In this document: positions 1-10,551 of the stretch, piece by piece
Position numbering within the stretch: position 1 is the stretch's first letter
Layout of the letters: every line of letters begins with the position of its first letter
Assembly: GCA_902553005.1 (NCBI GenBank)
Contig: CACDIK010000008.1
Span: 1 to 45,981, forward strand
DNA from: an uncultured Alphaproteobacteria bacterium
GTDB lineage: Bacteria; Pseudomonadota; Alphaproteobacteria; HIMB59; GCA-002718135
Direction: 5' to 3'
Length of the DNA: 45,981 nucleotides
Position numbers and translations under genes: made by a program
Notes under the pieces: model-generated
The model's input: only the letters and a program-made list of their open reading frames with translations
Told to the model about the DNA's origin: nothing
Database searches by the model: none

Positions 1-666
1 TGAGCTAAAGTAAATTGAAGAAGCAATTATTGATATCCAAAGAAAAACAAAAATTCTTGAACTATTAATACAATCTTGAATTTTATCTTGAGGTATGCAA
101 TCTCTCATAACATTTGTTTTAATTCCAAGAGCATGTTTGATAATTTCAATATATAATGATTTGTGTATAGTAAAAAATCCAATTCCAGGAATAAAATTTA
201 TTAAAAAACTTAAAAGTGTGTGTTTAGAAAAAATACTACCATCAGCTTCGTAATCGTGAGGATCAACTGAGGCGGTATAACTATGATGCAGAGAATGACT
301 CCATCTCCATCTAACAGGCTCAAAGTTATTCATAAAGCTTGCAATATGATAAAAGAAATCATTTAACTTTCGTGTTTTAAAAGCTGTTCTGTGGCCACAC
401 TCATGCCAAATAGCATCTGCACCACCCCAGAACATGCAGTACGCTAGATAGAATGGAATAAACCACCAAGTTTGCCAAAAGTAAGCTGATAGGGTACCTA
501 ATACTGAAAGGGATAAAGTAAAGATTATAATATGTTTCCATCCCTCGTAATCAGTTCTTTTTGATAGATTTTTAAGAGTTTTTCGGTCAATATTTGCTCT
601 GAACCATTCATTTGAAATATTATTGATACCAGTTTGTACTTTTTGTTCTTTAGTCATATTTTTCAT
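1..666 (-). CDS. Fatty acid desaturase family protein (partial, runs off the window start)
   Basis: Own reverse-strand translation from ATG at 666 (MKNMTKEQKVQTGINNISNEWF...) stays open to position 1. It contains histidine boxes HECGH and HSLHH typical of membrane desaturases. Confidence 0.85.
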   Translation of the reverse strand, partial: MKNMTKEQKVQTGINNISNEWFRANIDRKTLKNLSKRTDYEGWKHIIIFTLSLSVLGTLSAYFWQTWWFIPFYLAYCMFWGGADAIWHECGHRTAFKTRKLNDFFYHIASFMNNFEPVRWRWSHSLHHSYTASVDPHDYEADGSIFSKHTLLSFLINFIPGIGFFTIHKSLYIEIIKHALGIKTNVMRDCIPQDKIQDCINSSRIFVFLWISIIASSIYFSS

Positions 667-770
667 TATAATTAATAAAAAATTAATATTTTTCCAGTAA
701 TTTTATCAATATTATTTTATAACAATCAGTATATTTAGTTTATTTAGAAAAAAATAAAAATCTTAAAATA

Positions 771-2066
771 ATGAATCTTACTATCGTTGGAACAGGCTAT
801 GTTGGGTTAGTAACTGGAGCATGCTTTGCCGAATTTGGTTATTCTGTAACATGTGTAGACAACGATATTAAACGCCTTGAAATACTTAAATCAGGTAAGT
901 GTCCATTTTTTGAACCTGGTATGGATGAGCTTTTGGATAAGCATATTAACAAAACAAAATTAATAACTTTTGAATCAACCATTAAAAATAACTTAGATAA
1001 TACAGATATAATTTTTATTACTGTGGGAACTCCAACAAGAAGATTAGAGGATGAGGCTGATTTAAGTTTTGTCTGGCAAGTTGCTGAAGAAATTGCAGAA
1101 AATATAAAAAAATATTGTTTAGTTGTAACTAAGTCTACTGTTCCAGTTGGAACTACAAGAGAAGTACAAAAAATTATTTCAAATAAAATTGATCAAAAAC
1201 TTTTTGATGTAGTATCCAACCCAGAATTTCTTCGAGAGGGATCTGCAATTAATGATTTTATTAGGCCAGATAGAGTAGTTATAGGAACAGAAAATAAAAA
1301 ATCTGAAAATATTATGAAGGAGCTTTACAGACCTTTATTCCTTAAAGAAACTCCAATTGTAGCTACATCCATTGAGACTTCAGAGATCATTAAATATGCA
1401 TCTAATAGTTTTCTAGCAACTAAAATAGCTTTTATTAACGAGGTTGCTGATTTGTGTGAAGTTGTTGGAGCTGATGTTCAGCAAGTTGCGTATGCAATGG
1501 GTATAGATAAAAGAATTGGATCTAAATTTTTGAATGCTGGACCTGGATTTGGTGGTTCATGTTTTCCAAAGGATGTTAAGGCATTTGCTTCAACTGCTAA
1601 AAAGAAAAATATTGATTTATCAATCATCGATGCAGTTAATAAATCTAACCAAGAACGTATAATAAAAATTTCAGATAAAATTATTTCTAATATTGAGAAT
1701 AAATCTACAATTTGTTTTTTAGGTCTAAGCTTTAAACCAAACACTGATGATGTAAGAGATTCTACTTCTATGAAAATTGCATCTAATTTATTTGAAAATG
1801 GATATAAAGTTCAATCTTATGATCCTGAAGCAATGCATAATGCTAAAATAGAAAATTCTAATCTTATTTATTTTAATTCTGCTTATGATGCTTGTGAAGG
1901 AGCTTCGGCAATTATTATTGGAACAGAATGGAATGAATTTAGAGCATTAAATTTCAAAAAAATATCGAAACTGTTAAAAGAAAAAATAATATTTGATTTA
2001 AGAAATATTTATATCCCAGAAGATTTAAAAGAATTGGGATTTAAATACTATGGTACAGGAAAATAA
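771..2066 (+). CDS. ugd: UDP-glucose 6-dehydrogenase
   Basis: MNLTIVGTGYVGLVTGACFAEFG Rossmann start, SNPEFLREGSAINDF, and GPGFGGSCFPKD catalytic Cys motif. Confidence 0.95.
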   Translation: MNLTIVGTGYVGLVTGACFAEFGYSVTCVDNDIKRLEILKSGKCPFFEPGMDELLDKHINKTKLITFESTIKNNLDNTDIIFITVGTPTRRLEDEADLSFVWQVAEEIAENIKKYCLVVTKSTVPVGTTREVQKIISNKIDQKLFDVVSNPEFLREGSAINDFIRPDRVVIGTENKKSENIMKELYRPLFLKETPIVATSIETSEIIKYASNSFLATKIAFINEVADLCEVVGADVQQVAYAMGIDKRIGSKFLNAGPGFGGSCFPKDVKAFASTAKKKNIDLSIIDAVNKSNQERIIKISDKIISNIENKSTICFLGLSFKPNTDDVRDSTSMKIASNLFENGYKVQSYDPEAMHNAKIENSNLIYFNSAYDACEGASAIIIGTEWNEFRALNFKKISKLLKEKIIFDLRNIYIPEDLKELGFKYYGTGK

Positions 2067-3456
2067 ATTGAAAATAGAAAATTTTGATAAAGAGGTTCTT
2101 AGAGAGTACGATATCAGAGGAGTAGTTGGAGAAAATATTAATCAAAATACAGCCTATACGATAGGTAGAACGTTTGGATACACTGTAATTAATAGATTAA
2201 AATCTAACAGAATAGCTACCGGCTATGATGGAAGATTAACATCACCAGACTTACATCAAGCTCTTTGCGAAGGTTTAAAGGATGCAGGAGCAAAAGTTAT
2301 CAATATTGGTATGGGGCCAACTCCAATGACTTATTTTGCTCATTATCATCTTGAAACTGATGCTGTTATTATGGTTACTGGATCACACAACCCTTCAGAA
2401 TATAATGGTTTCAAAATGGTTTTAGCTAAACATTCTTTTTATGCTGAAGATATCCAAAGCCTTCAAAAATTAATTGATCAAAATAATTTAAAATTAATCG
2501 AAGGTGAAATCATTAATCAAGATATTAAAAAAGATTATACCGAAAGATTATTACAAAATATTAATCTCAACAAAAAAATAAAAATTGCTTGGGATATTGG
2601 TAATGGCGCGATGGGAGCTGTCATTAAGGAAGTTACAAATAATTTAAATAATTCTGAAAACATATTAATTAATGAAGAAGTTGATGGAAATTTCCCTAAT
2701 CATCATCCAGATCCAACTGTTCCAAAAAATATGGAGCAATTGATCAAGTCAGTCAAAGATAATAAATGTGACATAGGTCTGGCTTTTGATGGAGATGGAG
2801 ATCGTTTAGGTGTTGTAGACAACTTAGGGAATTTAGTTTGGGCAGATCAATACATGTTACTACTATGCACAGAAATTGCTAACTTATACGATAATCCAAA
2901 AATAATTATGGATGTTAAATGTAGTAAAGTTTTTTTTGATGAAGCAAAAAAACTTTATTGTGATCCTATTATGTCTAAAACTGGTCACTCTCCAATAAAA
3001 GAAAAAATGAAAGAATTAAAATCGCCTTTATCAGGAGAAATGAGTGGTCATGTGTGTTATGCAGATGATTTTTATGGTTACGATGATGCAATGTATGTAG
3101 CCTTACGTTTATTGCGAATATTATGTAATCAAGAAAAATCCTTGAATGAGTTAATAAATATATATCCAAAAACTTATTCAACCCCTGAAACAAGGTTTGA
3201 TGTAGATGAAACAAAAAAATTTTTAATTATTGAAGAAATAAAAGAAAGAATAAAAAATACAGAAGGTAGAATAATAGATATTGACGGAATAAGAGTTGAA
3301 AATAATGATGGATGGTTTTTAATGAGAGCTAGTAATACTCAAAATCAACTAACTTGTAGAGCAGAGTCTACTTCTCAAGAAGGCCTCAAGTCTTTGATAG
3401 CAATTATCGAAAAGCAGTTATCTATAAGCGGTGTAAATTATAAATTTATAATCTAA
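2050..3456 (+). CDS. Phosphomannomutase/phosphoglucomutase
   Basis: YDIRGVVGENI, TGSHNPSEYNGFK phosphoserine loop, AFDGDGDRLGVVD metal site; overlaps the ugd end. Confidence 0.93.
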   Translation: MVQENKLKIENFDKEVLREYDIRGVVGENINQNTAYTIGRTFGYTVINRLKSNRIATGYDGRLTSPDLHQALCEGLKDAGAKVINIGMGPTPMTYFAHYHLETDAVIMVTGSHNPSEYNGFKMVLAKHSFYAEDIQSLQKLIDQNNLKLIEGEIINQDIKKDYTERLLQNINLNKKIKIAWDIGNGAMGAVIKEVTNNLNNSENILINEEVDGNFPNHHPDPTVPKNMEQLIKSVKDNKCDIGLAFDGDGDRLGVVDNLGNLVWADQYMLLLCTEIANLYDNPKIIMDVKCSKVFFDEAKKLYCDPIMSKTGHSPIKEKMKELKSPLSGEMSGHVCYADDFYGYDDAMYVALRLLRILCNQEKSLNELINIYPKTYSTPETRFDVDETKKFLIIEEIKERIKNTEGRIIDIDGIRVENNDGWFLMRASNTQNQLTCRAESTSQEGLKSLIAIIEKQLSISGVNYKFII

Positions 3457-4558
3457 CAAAACAATCACGATTATATTTTTTCAGTCTTTTACATGCTGTA
3501 TACGCTTCTTTTTTAGAAAAATTTTCAAATCTAGATTCATAAAGTTGTTTACCGCTAACTTTTATCAGCACAACATTTGAAATTTTATCTTTAGTAGAAA
3601 CTGGATATTTACTTTTAATTAATTTGATTTGTTTTTCTGCATTATTTCTATACTTAAATGTTCCAACAACAATGGAATAAGCATTTTTTTTCTTTTCAAT
3701 TTTTTGGTTTGCAGTCTCCTCTTTTTTAACTATTTTTTTATTACTACTTTTTGTCTTAATATTTAATTCAGCAAATTCTTTATCCATTATTATTTTTAAA
3801 GATTTGTTCCGTTGGCTTCCTGTATCACCTCCAAAAATAATTCCTATTAACCTCTTATCATCTCTGACAGCTGAAAAAGCTAACTGAAAACCAGATGCTT
3901 TTATATATCCAGTTTTAATTCCATCAGCACCATCGTAGCTTAACATTAATTTATTATGCGTTTTGTAAGTCTTACCCTGATACGTAAATTTTGTATTACT
4001 AAACAATTTATACTCTTCTGGAAAATTTGAAATTAGTGCATGTGAAAGTTTTGCTATATCTCTTGCAGTTGTTAATTGCGCTCTATTAGGAAGACCGGAT
4101 GCATTCTTGAATGTTGTACTTTTCATACCTAGATTTTTTGCATATTGAGTCATAAGTTTCGCAAATTCTTTTTCAGTTCCTGCTATATTTTCTGCTACTA
4201 CAGTAGCTACATCATTTGCAGATTTAACAATAAGTGCATTTACAGCGTCTCTAACTTTAATACTTGAACCTTCCTCTAAATATAACTTACTTGGCGATCT
4301 TGATGCAGCAACACTTGATACACTTAATTGACTATCGTAGCTAAGTTTTCCTTTTTTTATATAATCAAATACAATATATAGAGTCATTATTTTTGTTAGA
4401 GATGCTGGGTAATTTTTTGTATCAGCATTGACCTCAAATAATACTTCTTCGGTATCAAAATCGATTACTATAGCTGCTTTTTTAGCAAATATATTTGATG
4501 AAAAACTTAATATGAAAAAACTATTTAAAATTATGATTAATAATAAATTTTTTTTCAT
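3446..4558 (-). CDS. D-alanyl-D-alanine carboxypeptidase with C-terminal SPOR-like domain
   Basis: Signal peptide, YPASLTKIMTLY (SxxK), KSANDVA (SxN), DGIKTGY (KTG); C-terminal YSIVVGTFKYRNNAEKQ... SPOR-like segment. Confidence 0.92.
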   Translation of the reverse strand: MKKNLLLIIILNSFFILSFSSNIFAKKAAIVIDFDTEEVLFEVNADTKNYPASLTKIMTLYIVFDYIKKGKLSYDSQLSVSSVAASRSPSKLYLEEGSSIKVRDAVNALIVKSANDVATVVAENIAGTEKEFAKLMTQYAKNLGMKSTTFKNASGLPNRAQLTTARDIAKLSHALISNFPEEYKLFSNTKFTYQGKTYKTHNKLMLSYDGADGIKTGYIKASGFQLAFSAVRDDKRLIGIIFGGDTGSQRNKSLKIIMDKEFAELNIKTKSSNKKIVKKEETANQKIEKKKNAYSIVVGTFKYRNNAEKQIKLIKSKYPVSTKDKISNVVLIKVSGKQLYESRFENFSKKEAYTACKRLKKYNRDCFVRL

Positions 4559-4641
4559 TTTTCTTTGATTAACATAAGATTTTCGATGCTTTCAAACATA
4601 AAAATACTTTAAAATATTTCAAAACATATTATTTAATAAAT

Positions 4642-4974
4642 ATGGCAAATGAAGATCAAAATAACAATAATAATGAGGATTTTCAAAGGGGTCTATTATT
4701 AGATACTAAACCAAAAACAAAAAAACCTTCTATGTATAATGTCTTATTATTAAATGATGATTATACTCCAATGGAATTTGTTGTGATGGTTTTAGAAAAA
4801 ATATTTAATAAAAAACAAGAAGAGGCAACGCAAATTATGCTACATGTTCATAAAAATGGTATTGGAGTGTGTGGAACATTTACTTATGAGGTAGCGGAGT
4901 CTAAATGTAAATCGGTAATGGATATGGCAAAAAAAAATGAACATCCCTTACAATGCACAATGGAAAAAAGTTAA
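4642..4974 (+). CDS. clpS: ATP-dependent Clp protease adaptor ClpS
   Basis: [24 protein letters not shown]...; directly upstream of clpA. Confidence 0.95.
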   Translation: MANEDQNNNNNEDFQRGLLLDTKPKTKKPSMYNVLLLNDDYTPMEFVVMVLEKIFNKKQEEATQIMLHVHKNGIGVCGTFTYEVAESKCKSVMDMAKKNEHPLQCTMEKS

Positions 4975-7247
4975 TGTTGTCACAAAATTTAGAAAAAACA
5001 TTAAGAGAAGCATATCAATTAGCAACTAACTATAAGCATGAGTATGTCACTCTAGAGCATCTATTATATTCTCTTTTGGAAGATCAAGATGCAATTAGTG
5101 TGCTTAAAGCATGCGCAGTTGATATATCAAATTTAAAAGAAAACGTTGAAAAATTTATCATTAACGATTTAGAAAATCTCAAAGAAAATTTTACAGGTGA
5201 GCCAAAATTAACAAATGGTTTTCAAAGAGTTTTACAAAGAGCTGCAATACACGTGCAATCGAGTGGAAGAGAGAGTGTTACAGGAGCTAACATGATTGTA
5301 GCTTTATTCTCTGAGAAAGAAAGCCATGCTGTATATTTTCTTCATCAACAAAATATGAGTAGATTAGATGCGGTTCAATATATTTCACATGGTATTTCAA
5401 AAGCTAACCAAAGTTTTGAAAATGAAGAATTTGTAGATAGTCAAACAAATGATAATAATACACAACAAAAACCGAAAAGTGCTTTAGGTCAATTTTGTAT
5501 AAATCTTAATGAAAAATCAAAAGATGGTAAAATTGATAAGCTCATTGGTAGAAGCAAAGAATTAGATAGGACAATTCAAATTTTATGTAGAAGACAAAAA
5601 AATAATCCTTTATTCGTTGGAGACCCAGGTGTTGGAAAAACAGCGATTGCTGAAGGTTTAGCAAAAAGAATTACAGAAAAAAAAGTACCTAAAATAATGG
5701 AGGATGCCGTAATTTATTCTTTAGATATGGGTGCATTATTAGCAGGTACTAGATATAGAGGTGATTTTGAAGAAAGATTGAAAGCAGTTCTTAAAGAATT
5801 ACAAAAGAAAGACAAAGCGGTTCTATTTATCGATGAAATCCATACGGTTATTGGTGCAGGTGCAACGAGTGGGGGTTCAATGGATGCAAGTAATTTATTA
5901 AAACCATCCTTAGGAAATGGTACACTTAAATGTATTGGATCAACAACGTATAAGGAATTTAAAAATTATTTCGAAAAAGATAGAGCTTTAGTAAGAAGGT
6001 TCCAAAAAATTGATGTAAAGGAACCATCAAAAGATGAGACTGTTAAAATTCTTGAAGGTTTAAAAACGTACTATGAAGAACACCATAATATTAAATATTC
6101 ACCGGAAGCAATAATTAGTGCAGTTGAGTTATCAAATAAATATATAGGTGATAGAAAGCTTCCAGATAAAGCTATTGATGTTATTGATGAAGCAGGAGCA
6201 TCTCAATATTTATTGCCAGAAGAAAAGAGAAAAAAAATAATTCTTTCTAAAGATATTGAAGCAGTAGTTGCTTTAATGGCGAGAATTCCAACAAAATCTG
6301 TTAATCAAAGTGATAAGAACAGTTTAAAAAATTTAGAAAGAGATTTGAAAAATTTCGTCTTTGGTCAAGACAAAGCCATCGAAGAATTATCATCTTCCAT
6401 TAAATTGGCAAGAGCAGGACTAAGAGAAGATGGAAAACCTATTGGCTCATATTTATTTTCCGGGCCTACAGGAGTAGGGAAGACTGAGGTAGCTAAACAA
6501 TTAAGTAATACACTTGGTATTAAACTTCTTAGATTTGATATGTCAGAATATATGGAGCGTCACACAGTGAGCAGACTTATTGGAGCGCCTCCTGGTTACG
6601 TGGGTTTCGACCAAGGTGGATTATTAACTGATGGAGTCGATCAAAATCCTCATTGTGTATTGTTATTGGATGAAATTGAAAAAGCCCACTATGATTTATT
6701 TAACATTCTTTTACAAGTAATGGATTATGGAAAACTAACCGATCATAATGGTAAGACGATAGATTTCAGAAACGTTATATTAATTATGACAACTAATGCT
6801 GGTGCAATTGATGTATCTAAAAACAAAATTGGTTTTAATGCAAAAAGATCCAACGATGATAGTAGTGATGCAATAAATAGAATTTTTTCACCAGAATTTA
6901 GAAATCGTATCGACTCAATTATTCATTTTAATCATTTATCTAAAAATATTGTACTCTCGATAGTAGATAAATTTATTATAGAGATTGAAGCACAACTCGA
7001 AGATAAAGGAGTTTCATTATCAATTAATAAAGAAGCAAAAGAATTTTTAGCTGAAGAGGGTTATGATGAAGTGTACGGTGCTAGAGAATTAGGTAGAGTA
7101 ATACAAGAAAAAGTTAAAAAACCAATGGCTGAAGAACTTATCTTTGGTAAACTAGCTAAAGGTGGGCATGTTGAAATTACATGTAAAGATAAAAAAATTA
7201 ACTTTGAATTTTCTAATAAACAAGAAGCAAAAAAAGAATTAGCCTAA
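4974..7247 (+). CDS. clpA: ATP-dependent Clp protease ATP-binding subunit ClpA
   Basis: Two AAA+ modules (GDPGVGKTAIAEGLA; GPTGVGKTEVAKQL). Start chosen at the ATG overlapping the clpS stop ([15 protein letters not shown]) rather than the longer track ORF. Confidence 0.95.
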   Translation: MLSQNLEKTLREAYQLATNYKHEYVTLEHLLYSLLEDQDAISVLKACAVDISNLKENVEKFIINDLENLKENFTGEPKLTNGFQRVLQRAAIHVQSSGRESVTGANMIVALFSEKESHAVYFLHQQNMSRLDAVQYISHGISKANQSFENEEFVDSQTNDNNTQQKPKSALGQFCINLNEKSKDGKIDKLIGRSKELDRTIQILCRRQKNNPLFVGDPGVGKTAIAEGLAKRITEKKVPKIMEDAVIYSLDMGALLAGTRYRGDFEERLKAVLKELQKKDKAVLFIDEIHTVIGAGATSGGSMDASNLLKPSLGNGTLKCIGSTTYKEFKNYFEKDRALVRRFQKIDVKEPSKDETVKILEGLKTYYEEHHNIKYSPEAIISAVELSNKYIGDRKLPDKAIDVIDEAGASQYLLPEEKRKKIILSKDIEAVVALMARIPTKSVNQSDKNSLKNLERDLKNFVFGQDKAIEELSSSIKLARAGLREDGKPIGSYLFSGPTGVGKTEVAKQLSNTLGIKLLRFDMSEYMERHTVSRLIGAPPGYVGFDQGGLLTDGVDQNPHCVLLLDEIEKAHYDLFNILLQVMDYGKLTDHNGKTIDFRNVILIMTTNAGAIDVSKNKIGFNAKRSNDDSSDAINRIFSPEFRNRIDSIIHFNHLSKNIVLSIVDKFIIEIEAQLEDKGVSLSINKEAKEFLAEEGYDEVYGARELGRVIQEKVKKPMAEELIFGKLAKGGHVEITCKDKKINFEFSNKQEAKKELA

Positions 7248-8377
7248 TTTTTGAAAGGAAGATAATCTTCTAATTTTTCTTTTTGATTATCAATAAGCTG
7301 ACTTTCATTATCAAGAAAATTTTGAATAGCTTTGCTAAATTCTTGATCTTTAATCCAATGAGCACTCCATGTTTTTGTAGGCACATAACCTCTTTGTAAT
7401 TTATGCTCACCTTGAGCGCCTGCTTCTACAATTCGTATTTTATTTTGAATTGCGTATTCAATTGCTTGATAATAACAGAGTTCAAAATGTAAAAATGGCA
7501 CTTCATATTTTGATCCCCATAATCGTCCATACAAATGAGTTTTACTTAGAAAATTAATTGCAGAAGCAACCATTTTATCCTCTTGGTAAGCCATTATAAG
7601 CAATATTTTATTTTTAAAATTCTGTAATATTTCAAAGAAAAATTCTTTAGTTAAATAAGTAGAACCCCACTTTCTTCCTGTTGTATCCAAATAACAATCA
7701 TAAAAAAAATTTATATGCTCTTCTTTAATATCATCTCCATTAAGTAATTTTACAGTTAAATTATTATTTTTAATACATAGTCTTTCTCGTTTTATGATTT
7801 TTCTTTTTCGTGAAGATAAATCTTTTAAGAATTCATCAAAATTTTTATATTCATTATTATTCCAATGAAACTGTATCCCTGATCTAATCATAATATTGTC
7901 AACATTTTTCCAATTAGAAGCATCATTAATAAAATTAAAATGAAGAGAAGAAACATTTATTTTTTTTGCCTCTTGTATAATATTATTAATTACCTGAACT
8001 TGTTTTTTCTTTTTATCTTTAACTGATCTATTTAAAACAATTCTATCACCAGTAACTGGTGTAAACGGTATTGCAGATTGAAGTTTAGGGTAATAGTTTA
8101 TTCCATATCGATGATAAGCATCAGCCCAAGAATGATCAAAAATATATTCTCCAAACGAATGGTTCTTTATATAAAGAGGACATAGTGAGATAATTTTATC
8201 ATTTTCTTGCTCTATGTAATGATATGGTTGCCAACCTGTTTTGGTATTTGCACTTTTACTTTTTTCTAATGCGTGAAGAAATTCATATTGTAAGAATGGA
8301 TGATCATTGCCAACACATTCATTCCACTCTGATTTGCTAATATCACTTAATGAAGAGCAAAAAAAATATTCACTCAT
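7244..8377 (-). CDS. GNAT/FemAB-like protein (DUF482-type)
   Basis: Family-like features: HPFLQYEFLHALE, HSWADAYHRYG, SSRKRKIIKRER, EAGAQGEHKLQRGYVP. Confidence 0.8.
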   Translation of the reverse strand: MSEYFFCSSLSDISKSEWNECVGNDHPFLQYEFLHALEKSKSANTKTGWQPYHYIEQENDKIISLCPLYIKNHSFGEYIFDHSWADAYHRYGINYYPKLQSAIPFTPVTGDRIVLNRSVKDKKKKQVQVINNIIQEAKKINVSSLHFNFINDASNWKNVDNIMIRSGIQFHWNNNEYKNFDEFLKDLSSRKRKIIKRERLCIKNNNLTVKLLNGDDIKEEHINFFYDCYLDTTGRKWGSTYLTKEFFFEILQNFKNKILLIMAYQEDKMVASAINFLSKTHLYGRLWGSKYEVPFLHFELCYYQAIEYAIQNKIRIVEAGAQGEHKLQRGYVPTKTWSAHWIKDQEFSKAIQNFLDNESQLIDNQKEKLEDYLPFKN

Positions 8378-8387
8378 GTTGAGTATT

Positions 8388-8852
8388 TTATTTAATTTTT
8401 ATTATCGCGTCGATTTCTACAGAAATATTAAAAGGAAGTGAGTTTGAACCAACTGCAAAACGAGCATGTCTTCCCTTATCACCGAAAATGCTAACTAATA
8501 AATCTGATGCTCCGTTTATAATTTTAGGTTGATCAGTAAAGTTTTCGTCACAATTTACAAAAGCTCCAAGCTTTAAGAAGGTGTCTAGCCTATCCCAATC
8601 CCCGTTTAAAGATGTTTTTAATGCTGAAACAATATTAATACAGCAAAGTTCTGCTGCTTTAATTCCTTCTTCCTCTGATATTTCTTTCCCCACTTTTCCA
8701 CTGTAAACTATTTTTCCATCAACTACTGGTCCCTGCCCTGATACATAAACTGTATTATCGGCAACTTTAAAGGGCACATAATTTGCCATTGGCGTTGGCA
8801 TTTCTGGTATTATTAAATCTAATTTCTTGATATTTTCTTCAAAGATGTGCAT
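8388..8852 (-). CDS. RidA family protein (YjgF/YER057c/UK114)
   Basis: VADNTVYVSGQGPVVDGKIVYSGKVG..., RHARFAVGSNSLPFNISVEIDAI. The more likely start is the internal Met MHIFEENIKKL. Confidence 0.88.
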   Translation of the reverse strand: MHIFEENIKKLDLIIPEMPTPMANYVPFKVADNTVYVSGQGPVVDGKIVYSGKVGKEISEEEGIKAAELCCINIVSALKTSLNGDWDRLDTFLKLGAFVNCDENFTDQPKIINGASDLLVSIFGDKGRHARFAVGSNSLPFNISVEIDAIIKIK

Positions 8853-8897
8853 TAATATATATATAAAACATTTTGAGTGAAGGTAAAGAAAACAAAT

Positions 8898-9464
8898 ATG
8901 AATAAATTTCAAAAATTATTTATTTTCATATTTATATTCTCATTATTATTAAAAGGGGGGATTTCAATGGCAGATGAAAATAAGGATATTATTCATATGA
9001 CGCTTAAAGATGGTATTGTTGTTATAGAGACAAAACCAGACGTGGCACCAAAACATGTAAAACAAATCAAACAACTTATAGAAGAGGGACAGTATGATGG
9101 CGTCGTTTTTCATAGAGTAATTGATGGATTTATGGCTCAAACTGGAGACGTAGAATTTGGAAATTCAAATAAAGATGACTTCAATTTATCAAGAGCAGGA
9201 ACTGGTGGATCAAATCTTCCTGATATAGAAGCAGAATTTTCTTCAGAAAATCATGGAAGAGGAGCAGTATCAATGGCTAGAGCACAAAATCCTAATAGTG
9301 CAAATAGCCAATTTTTTATTTGTTTTGATGATTGTTCATTTTTAGATGGTCAATATACTGTTTGGGCTCAAGTTACTCAAGGTATGGAATATGTTGATAA
9401 TATCACAAGAGGTGAGCCGCCTGCTGATCCAGATAAAATTATTAAAATGGAGATTGTAAAATAA
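8898..9464 (+). CDS. Cyclophilin-type peptidylprolyl isomerase with N-terminal signal-like segment
   Basis: VVFHRVIDGFMAQTGD, NSANSQFFICF, DGQYTVWAQVTQGMEYVD; hydrophobic leader MNKFQKLFIFIFIFSLLLKGG. Confidence 0.92.
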   Translation: MNKFQKLFIFIFIFSLLLKGGISMADENKDIIHMTLKDGIVVIETKPDVAPKHVKQIKQLIEEGQYDGVVFHRVIDGFMAQTGDVEFGNSNKDDFNLSRAGTGGSNLPDIEAEFSSENHGRGAVSMARAQNPNSANSQFFICFDDCSFLDGQYTVWAQVTQGMEYVDNITRGEPPADPDKIIKMEIVK

Positions 9465-9468
9465 TTAG

Positions 9469-10551
9469 ATGTTTGTTGCTGACTTGCATAATGATCTTGT
9501 GCAAAGAGTTATTGAAGGTGAAGATGTTACAAAACTTACTCCTCATGGACATACGGACATACCTAGGTTACTAAAATCAGAAATTGATCTACAAATTTTA
9601 ATCATTTGGGTCTCAAGCAACGCTAAAGAGCCAAATTTTTTTAAGAGAGCTAATAAAATGTATGATGAGATTGAAAGAATTTCATCTCATAAAAAAATTA
9701 TCATTACCAAAAAACTCTCAGATATTAATGAAGCAATAGATAAAAATAAGTTAATGCTACCAATTTCAATGGAAGGTGGAGAGGGGTTGGAAAATAATAT
9801 CAATAATTTATATCACTTTATTGATAGAGGTCTTTTCTATTTTGGCCCCACTTGGAATCACTCTTTGGATTGGGTTTCATCAAATTATGACGAGACATAC
9901 AATTCTTCAAAACTTAGAAGCCATGGGTTAAACGAATTTGGGAAAGAGGTTATTTCTATTTGCCAAGATAATAATGTACTAGTTGATGTTTCTCACATTG
10001 GAGAGAAAAGTTTTTGGGACATAGCATCAATAAGCACAAAACCTTTTATAGCCTCGCATTCTAGTGTGTATAATTTGTGTCCCCATTTTCGTAATTTAAA
10101 AGATGATCAAATTGAAGCTATCAAAAAAGTAAAAGGTTTGATTGGTCTTAATCCATATCCTTTCTTTATTGATAAATCTTTTAAAGAAAGAGAAACCAAG
10201 GAAAGAAAAAAATATATTGATGAATTAAATTCTATTGAAAGAAAACATTCCAACAAAACATCTCAATGGATAGCAAAACAACATTTTCTTCAAAAAAAAT
10301 TAGCGAATATATGTCCAAGTATTGAAATATTCGTCGATCATATTGAGTATATAATTAATAAAATAGGTATTGATTATGTAGGAATAGGCAGTGATTATGA
10401 TGGTCTAGATTGTCTTCCAAATAAATGGAATGATTGTTTAGATCACATGATAATTCAAGAAAGTTTAGAAAAAAGAGGATATAAAAATACTGAAATTGAA
10501 AAAGTTATGGGAAAAAATATCCTAAGAGTTTTAGAAGAAATCGATAATTAA
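9469..10551 (+). CDS. Membrane dipeptidase (renal dipeptidase, M19 family)
   Basis: DLHNDLV, SMEGGEGLENN, DVSHIGEKSFWDI, ASHSSVYNLCPHFRNLKDDQ, VGIGSDYDG. Confidence 0.92.
   Translation: MFVADLHNDLVQRVIEGEDVTKLTPHGHTDIPRLLKSEIDLQILIIWVSSNAKEPNFFKRANKMYDEIERISSHKKIIITKKLSDINEAIDKNKLMLPISMEGGEGLENNINNLYHFIDRGLFYFGPTWNHSLDWVSSNYDETYNSSKLRSHGLNEFGKEVISICQDNNVLVDVSHIGEKSFWDIASISTKPFIASHSSVYNLCPHFRNLKDDQIEAIKKVKGLIGLNPYPFFIDKSFKERETKERKKYIDELNSIERKHSNKTSQWIAKQHFLQKKLANICPSIEIFVDHIEYIINKIGIDYVGIGSDYDGLDCLPNKWNDCLDHMIIQESLEKRGYKNTEIEKVMGKNILRVLEEIDN

Noticed and set aside
1478-1744. Antisense ORFs in the track (1478-1744, 2975-3214, 10505-10765, 13758-13982, 19828-20034, 20754-20954, 21352-21543, 29064-29258, 30848-31066, 32210-32488, 34145-34369, 40409-40639, 41291-41503, 42806-43030, 43460-43645, 44372-44560, 45525-45758)
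   Set aside because: All lie opposite or overlapping strongly supported genes, have no recognisable family features, and are expected by chance.
8955-8960. G6 tract as a phase-variable homopolymer
   Set aside because: Six bases is too short for strong slippage, and an SD role explains the tract better.
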